Shown here one piece after another: positions 1-5,181 of a stretch of 10,694 nt of DNA (its first letter is position 1; each line of letters begins with the position of its first letter). Source of the stretch: an uncultured Acetatifactor sp. Lineage in GTDB: Bacteria > Bacillota > Clostridia > Lachnospirales > Lachnospiraceae. The stretch lies in NCBI GenBank assembly GCA_904501885.1, contig CAJGCP010000047.1, positions 1-10,694 on the forward strand, given 5' to 3'. Both the position numbers and the translations under genes were made by a program. The notes under the pieces were generated by a model, which saw only the letters and a program-made list of their open reading frames with translations, was not told where the DNA came from and did no database searches.

Positions 1-293
1 TTAACTACTGCTACCCAGTACTCCAAAGTACCCTTACCGGAACCCATACGAGTTTCAGCGGGCTTAGCTGTAACGGGCTTGTCAGGGAAAATCTTGATCC
101 AAACTTTACCGGTACGCTTTGTATAACGGGTAAGCGCAATACGTGCTGCTTCAATCTGATTAGACTTAATCCAGCAAGGTTCTGCAGCTACCAAACCATA
201 CTCACCGAAAGTAAGAGTGTTACCTCTCATAGCCTTACCGGTCATGGTGCCACGGAACTGTTTACGACGTTTAACTCTCTTAGGCATTAACAT
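1..293 (-). CDS. rplP: 50S ribosomal protein L16 (3' end outside the window)
   Basis: L16 is a large-subunit protein that helps shape the A-site region and is needed for late 50S assembly. The first 97 codons are visible. They begin MLMPKRVKRRKQFRG, include the typical GNTLTFGEYGLVA segment, and reach GKGTLEYWVAVV at the window edge with the frame still open. The family is usually about 135-145 residues, so roughly the last 40 are missing. The ATG at 293 was chosen because it gives the canonical MLMPKRVK start. It lies only 2 nt after the rpsC stop, and a GGAAGGGAG ribosome binding site lies inside the 3' end of rpsC, so translation is probably coupled. A start at the second Met (codon 3) cannot be excluded. 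Confidence 0.96.
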   Translation of the reverse strand, partial: MLMPKRVKRRKQFRGTMTGKAMRGNTLTFGEYGLVAAEPCWIKSNQIEAARIALTRYTKRTGKVWIKIFPDKPVTAKPAETRMGSGKGTLEYWVAVV

Positions 294-295
294 GA

Positions 296-955
296 TTATT
301 TATCGCTCCCTTCCATCTGATTTCCCTTTGTAGGAAGTATCTCGCCTTTGTAAACCCAAACTTTTACTCCGACTTTACCATAGGTAGTATCAGCCTCAGC
401 AAATCCGTAATCGATATCTGCTCTCAAGGTCTGAAGAGGAATAGTACCTTCACTGTAGAACTCGGTACGAGCCATATCAGCACCGCCCAAACGTCCTGAA
501 CAGGAAGCCTTAATTCCGAGTGCGCCAGCCTTCATGGTTCTGCCCATGCAAGACTTCATTGCACGTCTGAAGGAAACACGGTTCTCAAGCTGCTGAGCAA
601 TGTTCTCTGCAACCAGCTGCGCGTCTCTATCAGGTCTCTTAATTTCTTTGATGTCAACCAATACTTTCTTTCCGGTCATCCTGGAAAGTTCGTTCTTGGT
701 TACTTCGATTTCAGCACCGCCCTTACCGATGATAACACCGGGCTTTGCAGTGTGAATGATAACTCTTACTCTGTCAGCTGCTCTTTCAATTTCAATCTTA
801 GAAATACCGGCGCTGAACAACTTTTCCTTCAAATACTTTCTGATGTTGTAGTCTTCTACGAGGTACTCGGAAAACTCACTCTCAGCGTACCATTTGGAAT
901 CCCAATCTTTAATAACTCCGACTCTCATGCCGTGAGGATTAACTTTCTGTCCCAT
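296..955 (-). CDS. rpsC: 30S ribosomal protein S3
   Basis: S3 sits at the mRNA entry tunnel of the 30S subunit and takes part in mRNA unwinding. The 219-residue product has the normal family length and the canonical start MGQKVNPHGMRVG. The type-2 KH RNA-binding domain covers roughly residues 38-106 and carries its GxxG loop as GKGG at residues 77-80. The C-terminal S3 domain follows (about 120-209) with GRLGGADMARTE and the YGKVGVKVWVYKGE ending. An AAAGGAG ribosome binding site lies in the 20-nt gap after rplV. The next gene, rplP, starts 2 nt after the stop. The neighbours on both sides fit the S10 operon order exactly. Confidence 0.98.
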   Translation of the reverse strand: MGQKVNPHGMRVGVIKDWDSKWYAESEFSEYLVEDYNIRKYLKEKLFSAGISKIEIERAADRVRVIIHTAKPGVIIGKGGAEIEVTKNELSRMTGKKVLVDIKEIKRPDRDAQLVAENIAQQLENRVSFRRAMKSCMGRTMKAGALGIKASCSGRLGGADMARTEFYSEGTIPLQTLRADIDYGFAEADTTYGKVGVKVWVYKGEILPTKGNQMEGSDK

Positions 956-975
956 AGTATTGTTTGCTCCTTTCC

Positions 976-1365
976 CTACTTCTTCTCATCCAACACAACA
1001 GTGATATGGCTCATTCTCTTCTCGATTCTATAAGCTCTACCCTGTGCTCTGGGGTGAACACGTTTCATTGTAGGTCCCTTGTTTGCATAACATTCAGCAA
1101 CGTAAAGGTTATCCTTATTCATGCCGTTGTTATTCTCTGCATTTGCCGCAGCGGACTCCAGTAACTTCTTAACAAGGCTGGAAGCATATCTGGGATTGTA
1201 CTCCAGAATAGCAAGTGCAGTCTGCAAATCTTTACCTCTAATAGCATCCAATACAAAGCATGCCTTCTGAACAGAAACTCTTGCATAAGACAACTTTGCT
1301 GAAGGTCTTGTATCCTTCTGAGCGTTACGCTCTCTCTTAATTTGACTTCTATGTCCTTTAGCCAT
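976..1365 (-). CDS. rplV: 50S ribosomal protein L22
   Basis: L22 contacts all domains of 23S rRNA and its long beta-hairpin lines the nascent-peptide exit tunnel. The product is 129 residues. The ATG at 1365 was chosen although the frame is open further upstream, because it has a strong AAAAGGAGG site 9 nt ahead and gives the start MAKGHRSQIKRERN, which resembles Lachnospiraceae L22. Family hallmarks are SYARVSVQKACFVLDAIRGK near the N-terminus and the tunnel hairpin region KGPTMKRVHPRAQGRAYRI near the C-terminus. It is preceded by an unusually long 96-nt gap containing a folded RNA element (see 1386-1453) and followed after 20 nt by rpsC. Confidence 0.97.
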   Translation of the reverse strand: MAKGHRSQIKRERNAQKDTRPSAKLSYARVSVQKACFVLDAIRGKDLQTALAILEYNPRYASSLVKKLLESAAANAENNNGMNKDNLYVAECYANKGPTMKRVHPRAQGRAYRIEKRMSHITVVLDEKK

Positions 1366-1385
1366 AGATATATCCTCCTTTTCAA

Positions 1386-1453
1386 TAACGCATCTGCTAC
1401 GGTTCACCCGCAGTCAGACACTGTGCAACACCCTCTCGGGTGATTGTGCGTTA
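1386..1453 (-). ncRNA. structured intercistronic RNA element between rpsS and rplV
   Basis: The 96-nt gap (1366-1461) between rpsS and rplV holds a foldable block. A 7-bp closing stem pairs 1386-1392 (TAACGCA on the plus strand) with 1447-1453. Inside it, 1429-1433 pairs with 1438-1442 (CACCC/GGGTG), and in the mRNA the loop reads GAGA, a GNRA tetraloop. That stem can be extended by CAA/TTG across one bulged base. A second hairpin pairs 1394-1397 with 1410-1413 and continues with two G-C pairs. The closing stem ends 5 nt before the rplV ribosome binding site. The pairing is read directly from the sequence. A role in rplV translation or transcript processing is inference. Confidence 0.55.
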
Positions 1454-1461
1454 GCGTCCAA

Positions 1462-1743
1462 TTATCTAACTTTGGACTTCTTCTCATCCTTACCGTGTCC
1501 ACGATAGGTTCTGGTTGCAACGAACTCGCCCAACTTATGGCCTACCATATCTTCTACCACATATACGGGTACATGTTTTCTTCCGTCATGAACAGCAATT
1601 GTGTGTCCAACAAAGGAAGGGAAAATGGTGGAACGACGGGACCAGGTCTTGATTACCTGCTTCTGTCCGGATGCGTTCATAGCGTCAACCTTCTTAAGCA
1701 AACTAGCGTCTGCGAAGGGTCCTTTTTTAATTGATCTAGACAT
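1462..1743 (-). CDS. rpsS: 30S ribosomal protein S19
   Basis: S19 binds 16S rRNA in the head of the 30S subunit, near S13 and the A-site tRNA. The product is 93 residues, the usual length, with the canonical start MSRSIKKGPFADASLL and the typical core KTWSRRSTIFPSFVGHTIAVHDGRKHVPVYV. A GGAGGA ribosome binding site fills the 16-nt gap after rplB, which suggests close translational linkage with it. The spacing downstream is very different: 96 nt to rplV, filled by a folded RNA element. Confidence 0.98.
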   Translation of the reverse strand: MSRSIKKGPFADASLLKKVDAMNASGQKQVIKTWSRRSTIFPSFVGHTIAVHDGRKHVPVYVVEDMVGHKLGEFVATRTYRGHGKDEKKSKVR

Positions 1744-1759
1744 TTCTTTTCCTCCTCAA

Positions 1760-2602
1760 TTATTTGATTGCTCTACCATCGCGTCTTCTTACAATCAGCT
1801 TGTTAGAAGCCTTTTTCGCCTTACGGGTCTTCAGACCAAGTGCAGGCTTGCCCCAAGGTGTACAAGGACCGGGACGACCGATACCTGTCTTACCTTCACC
1901 ACCACCGTGAGGATGGTCGTTGGGGTTCATTACGGAACCGCGAACTGTAGGGCGGATACCCATGTGACGCTTACGTCCTGCTTTACCGATCTTTACAAGG
2001 TTGTGGTCTACATTACCAACAACACCGATGGTTGCACGACATACGAGGGGAACCATTCTCATTTCACCGGAGGGAAGACGAAGGGTTGCGTACTTACCTT
2101 CCTTAGCCATCAGCTGTGCGCTGTTACCAGCGGAACGAACCATCTGGCCACCCTTACCGGGATACAACTCAACATTGTGTACCTGAGTACCTACGGGGAT
2201 CTCGGACAGAGGCAAGCAGTTACCCACTCTGATTTCTGCGCCGGCACCGTTCATTACCTTCATACCGTCGGTCAAACCTTCGGGAGCAATGATGTATGCC
2301 TTCTCGCCATCCTCGTAGCAGATGAGTGCGATATTTGCAGTTCTGTTAGGATCGTACTCGATACCAACAACAGTTGCCATAACGCCATCTTTGTTTCTCT
2401 TGAAATCGATAATTCTGTACTTTCTTCTGGAACCACCACCATGGTGTCTCACAGTAATCTTTCCCTGATTGTTACGACCGGCATTCTTCTTCAGAGAAGT
2501 GCAAAGGCTCTTCTCAGGAGTGCTCTTTGTGATTTCGGAGAAATCGGAGCCAGTCATATTTCTTCTGGAAGGTGTATAGGGATTGTATGTCTTAATTCCC
2601 AT
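1760..2602 (-). CDS. rplB: 50S ribosomal protein L2
   Basis: L2 is one of the primary 23S rRNA-binding proteins, needed for subunit association and peptidyl-transferase centre assembly. The product is 280 residues. The ATG at 2602 was chosen because it gives the family start MGIKTYNPYTPSRRN and has an AAAAGGAGA ribosome binding site; the upstream extension of the open frame is not L2-like. Visible hallmarks are VRHHGGGSRRKYRIIDFKR (about 51-69), PGKGGQMVRSAG (148-159) and the highly conserved NPNDHPHGGGEGK stretch with the functional His at residue 230. It follows rplW after a 69-nt gap that contains a perfect hairpin, and precedes rpsS by 16 nt. Confidence 0.98.
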   Translation of the reverse strand: MGIKTYNPYTPSRRNMTGSDFSEITKSTPEKSLCTSLKKNAGRNNQGKITVRHHGGGSRRKYRIIDFKRNKDGVMATVVGIEYDPNRTANIALICYEDGEKAYIIAPEGLTDGMKVMNGAGAEIRVGNCLPLSEIPVGTQVHNVELYPGKGGQMVRSAGNSAQLMAKEGKYATLRLPSGEMRMVPLVCRATIGVVGNVDHNLVKIGKAGRKRHMGIRPTVRGSVMNPNDHPHGGGEGKTGIGRPGPCTPWGKPALGLKTRKAKKASNKLIVRRRDGRAIK

Positions 2603-2632
2603 TTCTTTATCTCCTTTTCTTTGATTCTTTGC

Positions 2633-2651
2633 GCGGCATCTCTTATGCCGC
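2633..2651 (-). other. hairpin in the rplW-rplB intercistronic gap
   Basis: In the 69-nt gap between rplW and rplB, 2633-2639 (GCGGCAT) and 2645-2651 (ATGCCGC) form a perfect 7-bp stem with a 5-nt loop; one more G-U pair can be added. No T-run follows on the minus strand, so it is not an intrinsic terminator. It ends about 15 nt before the rplB ribosome binding site. A processing or stability role is inference. Confidence 0.6.
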
Positions 2652-2671
2652 ATACCTTAACCATTCGCTAA

Positions 2672-2971
2672 TTACAGTCCTGCGAAAATCTCAATATCCT
2701 TGCTGTCAGCGGTAAGCTTAACAATTGCCTTCTTGGTCTTAGCAGTCTTGCCGAATACCATACCACGTCTCTTGGTTTTACCATCTGCATTCATGGTGTT
2801 AACGCTTGCTACCTTAACGCCATCGAACATCTTTTCAACAGCTTCTTTGATCTGAGACTTGTTTGCTTCTGTATGAACCAGGAATGTATATTTCTTCTCG
2901 CCCATACCAGCCATACTCTTCTCGGTGATAACCGGTTTGAGGATTACGTCATAGTATTTAATATCAGCCAT
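2672..2971 (-). CDS. rplW: 50S ribosomal protein L23
   Basis: L23 lies at the exit of the peptide tunnel, where trigger factor and the signal recognition particle dock. The 99-residue product has the usual bacterial length, with the family segment VILKPVITEKSMAGM near the N-terminus and the tunnel-side loop KVASVNTMNADGKTKRRG in the middle. Its ATG overlaps the rplD stop by one base (TAATG), so it is most likely translated by coupling with rplD. A 69-nt gap with a hairpin separates it from rplB. Confidence 0.97.
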   Translation of the reverse strand: MADIKYYDVILKPVITEKSMAGMGEKKYTFLVHTEANKSQIKEAVEKMFDGVKVASVNTMNADGKTKRRGMVFGKTAKTKKAIVKLTADSKDIEIFAGL

Positions 2972-3591
2972 TATGCGTACACCTCCTCGATTTTTGCAAC
3001 AGCGTCCTTAGTAAGAACTACTGTCTTAGCATTCATAATGTCATAAACATTAATTGTGTTTACCAATGTGGTATCTACATTTGCCATGTTTCTTGCGCTC
3101 ATAACTACGTTGCTGTCGTTATCTGCAAGAACTACAAGACCCTTCTCTACCTTCAGGTTAGCCATAACCTGTGCGAAATTCTTGGTCTTGATTTCTTCAA
3201 ACTTCAACTCATCAACTACAACGATCTTGTTGTCCTGAACCTTGCTGGTCAAAGCAGACTTAAGAGCTGCTCTCTTTTCCTTCTTGTTAAGTTTGAATGA
3301 GTAATCTCTGGGAACGGGAGCGAATACTACGCCGCCGCCTGTCCACTGGGGAGCACGGGTGGAACCCTGTCTTGCATGACCGGTACCCTTCTGTCTCCAG
3401 GGCTTTCTTCCGCCACCGGAAACTTCAGCACGGGTCTTAGCCTTCTGTGTTCCCTGACGATTATTTGCAAGCTGCTGTACAACTGCCATGTGTACAAGGT
3501 GCTCATTTACGGGGGCACCGAATACTGCATCGTTTAATTCGATTGTACCAACTTCTTTGCCTTCCATATTATAAACAGATACTTTTGCCAT
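2971..3591 (-). CDS. rplD: 50S ribosomal protein L4
   Basis: L4 binds 23S rRNA and sends an extended loop into the exit tunnel; in E. coli it also represses its own S10 operon. The product is 206 residues, a normal length. The extended-loop motif KPWRQKGTGHARQGS lies at residues 63-77, where macrolide-resistance changes are known in other bacteria; nothing unusual is seen here. A GAAAGGAGG ribosome binding site lies in the 26-nt gap after rplC, and the stop overlaps the rplW start by one base. L4 is therefore a natural candidate ligand for the structured leader before rpsJ, but the sequence does not show which protein binds it. Confidence 0.97.
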   Translation of the reverse strand: MAKVSVYNMEGKEVGTIELNDAVFGAPVNEHLVHMAVVQQLANNRQGTQKAKTRAEVSGGGRKPWRQKGTGHARQGSTRAPQWTGGGVVFAPVPRDYSFKLNKKEKRAALKSALTSKVQDNKIVVVDELKFEEIKTKNFAQVMANLKVEKGLVVLADNDSNVVMSARNMANVDTTLVNTINVYDIMNAKTVVLTKDAVAKIEEVYA

Positions 3592-3617
3592 ATGATTGGT
3601 CCTCCTTTCGCGTTAAA

Positions 3618-4301
3618 CTATGCTTCAACCTTAACGGTCTGTTTAATGGTTACTAATGCGTTCTTAGCTCCGGGTACTGCACCCTTCACCAAAAGCAGAT
3701 TCTTCTCAGCATCTACTCTTACAACTTCAAGGTTCTGTACTGTTACCTTTACACAACCCATATGTCCGGGCATTCCCTTGCCCTTAAATACACGGCTGGG
3801 GGATGAACATGCACCGTTGGAACCCTGATGACGATGGAACTTGGAACCGTGCTTCATAGGTCCTCTGTGCTGGCCCAATCTCTTGATTGCACCCTGGAAT
3901 CCTTTTCCCTTAGAGATTGCAGAAGCGTCTACCTTATCGCCTGCAGCGAAGATGTCTGCCTTAATCTCTGCACCCAAGGTATATTCCTCAGCGTTCTCAA
4001 ACTTGAACTCTCTGATATATCTCTTGGAGCTAACGCCTGCCTTCTTGAAGTGGCCCTGCTCAGCCTTGGTAGCACCATGTCTGTGGATTACTTCCTTCTT
4101 GCCGTTTGCATCCTTGTTGATGATTCTGTCTTTCTTGTCTACAAAACCAACCTGCACTGCACTGTAGCCATCATTCTCAACAGTCTTAACCTGAGTTACT
4201 ACACAGGGGCCTGCCTGAAGAACGGTTACGGGAACCAGCGCGCCATCTTCATTGAAGATTTGTGTCATTCCGACTTTTGTCGCCAAAATTGCTTTCTTCA
4301 T
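3618..4301 (-). CDS. rplC: 50S ribosomal protein L3
   Basis: L3 is an early-assembly 23S rRNA-binding protein reaching towards the peptidyl-transferase centre. The product is 227 residues, slightly longer than the common 205-215. The ATG at 4301 gives the family start MKKAILATKVGMTQIF and has an AGAGG ribosome binding site 4-5 nt ahead; the longer open frame upstream is not L3-like. Signature segments are SKGKGFQGAIKRL (residues 130-142), HGSKFHRHQGSNG (151-163) and RVFKGKGMPGHMG (170-182). It follows rpsJ after the longest internal gap of the operon (131 nt) and precedes rplD by 26 nt. Confidence 0.97.
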   Translation of the reverse strand: MKKAILATKVGMTQIFNEDGALVPVTVLQAGPCVVTQVKTVENDGYSAVQVGFVDKKDRIINKDANGKKEVIHRHGATKAEQGHFKKAGVSSKRYIREFKFENAEEYTLGAEIKADIFAAGDKVDASAISKGKGFQGAIKRLGQHRGPMKHGSKFHRHQGSNGACSSPSRVFKGKGMPGHMGCVKVTVQNLEVVRVDAEKNLLLVKGAVPGAKNALVTIKQTVKVEA

Positions 4302-4432
4302 GTTTCCTCTCTTTCTGCCTCGTGGGCTTTCTACATAGCGGACCACCGATTACTGTTGCGATATAATCATGTGTTCTTACGTCTAAGTAGAGGTTTTAAT
4401 TTGTTTCTTCTTAATTAATTTTTTTTAACTAA
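4302..4432 (-). other. 131-nt rpsJ-rplC intercistronic region
   Basis: No gene fits here. The 5' half (minus strand) is very A/T-rich with an 8-base A-run. A modest hairpin is possible: 4348-4352 (GATTA) with 4364-4368, extended across an internal loop by 4344-4346 with 4371-4373. A short CTAC/GTAG pairing (4331-4334 with 4387-4390) could enclose it. This is weaker than the structures in the other gaps. No convincing internal promoter or terminator was seen. Confidence 0.3.
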
Positions 4433-4750
4433 TTACTTAGTCTTCATTTTGATATCGATGTATACACCAGCGGGCATCTCCAGTCTCTGCAAAGCATCTA
4501 CAGTCTTCTGGGTAGGTGTAATGATATCGATAAGTCTCTTATGAGTTCTCTGCTCGAACTGTTCTCTGGAGTCTTTGTACTTGTGTACTGCTCTCAAGAT
4601 AGTAACAACCTCTTTCTTAGTAGGAAGGGGCACAGGTCCACTTACCTCAGATCCGGTTTTCTTTACAGTCTCGATGATTTTCTTAGCAGATGCATCAACC
4701 AACTGATGCTCATAAGCCTTAAGGGTAATTCTCATTACTTGATTTGCCAT
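4433..4750 (-). CDS. rpsJ: 30S ribosomal protein S10
   Basis: S10 is a 30S head protein; in E. coli it is also NusE, which joins NusB in transcription antitermination. The product is 105 residues, the normal length, with the RIxLKAYxHQLxDxSAKKI pattern at the N-terminus, GPVPLPTK near residue 40 and the HKDSREQFEQRTHKRLIDI loop near residues 56-76. It is the promoter-proximal gene of the operon. The ribosome binding site AAAAGGAGG (4762-4770) is strong, but it is separated from the ATG by 11 nt that end in seven T residues, an unusually long and U-rich spacer. Upstream lies a structured leader of about 260 nt. Confidence 0.98.
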   Translation of the reverse strand: MANQVMRITLKAYEHQLVDASAKKIIETVKKTGSEVSGPVPLPTKKEVVTILRAVHKYKDSREQFEQRTHKRLIDIITPTQKTVDALQRLEMPAGVYIDIKMKTK

Positions 4751-5013
4751 AAAAAAAGTCGCCTCCTTTTCGCACTTTCATTTCTCAAGTACGACAAGCG
4801 GTGACTGTACACTCTCCCGTGTGTGTCCTAAATTCTCACGCAACAAACTCGAATTCTCTCAACTTCACACGTCGTTTCTGCATCAAATGCAGACTTAATT
4901 TTGGTACAGTGACTTGTCGTCAGTTTCCTAACTTGACATTCGCTCCACGGAAAACCTGGTTGGCATTGCTGACAACCAGCAACCTCACGCTTCATAGCTA
5001 TCATGCCACAGCA
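4751..5013 (-). ncRNA. structured 5' leader of the S10 operon mRNA (candidate r-protein leader)
   Basis: This gene-free stretch lies between the predicted S10 promoter and rpsJ. On the minus-strand transcript the order is: a hairpin of 4956-4962 with 4973-4979 (7 bp, 10-nt loop); then a long-range helix in which 4785-4798 pairs with 4913-4920 plus 4931-4936 across a 10-nt bulge (4921-4930). That helix continues inward, past an asymmetric internal loop, as 4804-4810 with 4904-4910. Inside are a perfect 7-bp hairpin (4877-4883 with 4887-4893), a 6-bp pairing 4818-4823 with 4866-4871, and a 5-bp hairpin 4831-4835 with 4851-4855. A competing hairpin lies next to the ribosome binding site (4770-4794). 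The pairings are seen directly; autoregulation by an operon protein such as L4 or S10 is inference from known r-protein leaders. Confidence 0.65.
4770..4794 (-). promoter_or_regulatory. alternative hairpin beside the rpsJ ribosome binding site
   Basis: The segments 4787-4794 and 4770-4777 are complementary in the RNA (8 bp including one G-U pair, 9-nt loop). The distal arm uses bases that also form the long-range leader helix (4785-4798), so the two folds exclude each other. The hairpin base touches the first A of the AAAAGGAGG site (4762-4770). This is the geometry of a translational on/off switch, but function is inferred. Confidence 0.4.
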
Positions 5014-5019
5014 AGTAAC

Positions 5020-5048
5020 AATATACATTAAAATCAAGCACTTTGCAA
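5020..5048 (-). promoter_or_regulatory. predicted sigma-70 promoter of the S10 operon
   Basis: On the minus strand, TTGCAA (5043-5048) is followed after exactly 17 nt by TATATT (5020-5025), close to the housekeeping consensus. Transcription would start near 5013, giving an rpsJ leader of about 260 nt. The region directly upstream (5049-5082) is almost pure A/T with several A- and T-runs, like the UP elements of ribosomal operons. Confidence 0.7.
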
Positions 5049-5082
5049 GCATTTTTTGAAAAAATTTTAAAAATATTTTTTA
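5049..5082. promoter_or_regulatory. A/T-rich block between divergent promoters (possible UP element)
   Basis: This stretch is nearly all A and T, with runs of T6, A6, T4A5 and T6. It lies immediately upstream of the -35 box of the S10 promoter (5043-5048) and about 20 bp upstream of the -35 box of the divergent methyltransferase promoter (5102-5107). It is well placed to act as an UP element or bent-DNA region for the S10 promoter. No protein-coding or terminator signal was seen in it. Confidence 0.45.
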
Positions 5083-5101
5083 GACGCAAAAAGATTGCAT
5101 C

Positions 5102-5130
5102 TTGCCCCCAACGCCGCCATGGTGTATGAT
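5102..5130 (+). promoter_or_regulatory. predicted promoter of the methyltransferase gene
   Basis: TTGCCC (5102-5107), a 17-nt spacer and TATGAT (5125-5130) make a good sigma-70-type promoter on the plus strand. Transcription would start near 5137, about 45 nt before the ATG at 5182. The -10 box lies inside a perfect palindrome (see 5122-5134). Confidence 0.6.
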
Positions 5131-5134
5131 ACAC
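5122..5134. promoter_or_regulatory. 13-bp palindrome over the methyltransferase -10 box (possible operator)
   Basis: GTGTAT-G-ATACAC is a perfect inverted repeat (6-bp arms, 1-bp centre), and symmetry continues outward past one mismatch (AT at 5119-5120 against AT at 5136-5137). It covers the predicted -10 box. Spaced inverted repeats of this size are typical of dimeric repressors such as GntR-type proteins, but no regulator gene is in the window, so the operator role is a guess. Confidence 0.4.
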
Positions 5135-5181
5135 TATATATAGAAGAAACGCATTAAAAAACACAATAGAGAGGTGTTATT

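Noticed and set aside
2633..2651. Hairpin in the rplW-rplB gap as an intrinsic terminator.
   Set aside because: No T-run follows the stem in the direction of transcription, and essential genes lie downstream.
1601..2671. Plus-strand open frame of 356 codons.
   Set aside because: It is antisense to rplB and rpsS, has no recognisable domains, and its composition mirrors the real genes.
4356..4386. Possible internal promoter before rplC (TTAGAC with TATATC on the minus strand).
   Set aside because: The spacer is only 15 nt and both boxes are weak; not better than chance in A/T-rich DNA.
1..4750. Unusual or horizontally acquired ribosomal genes.
   Set aside because: Order, lengths and signature motifs of all nine genes are ordinary for the S10 operon; only the gaps are notable.
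4828..5052. Minus-strand open frame with seven or more Cys (such as GCQQC and VCCVRI) inside the S10 leader, a possible small leader protein.
   Set aside because: The predicted start of transcription (about 5013) removes its first Met, the in-frame ATGs have no ribosome binding site, and the region is better explained by RNA stems.
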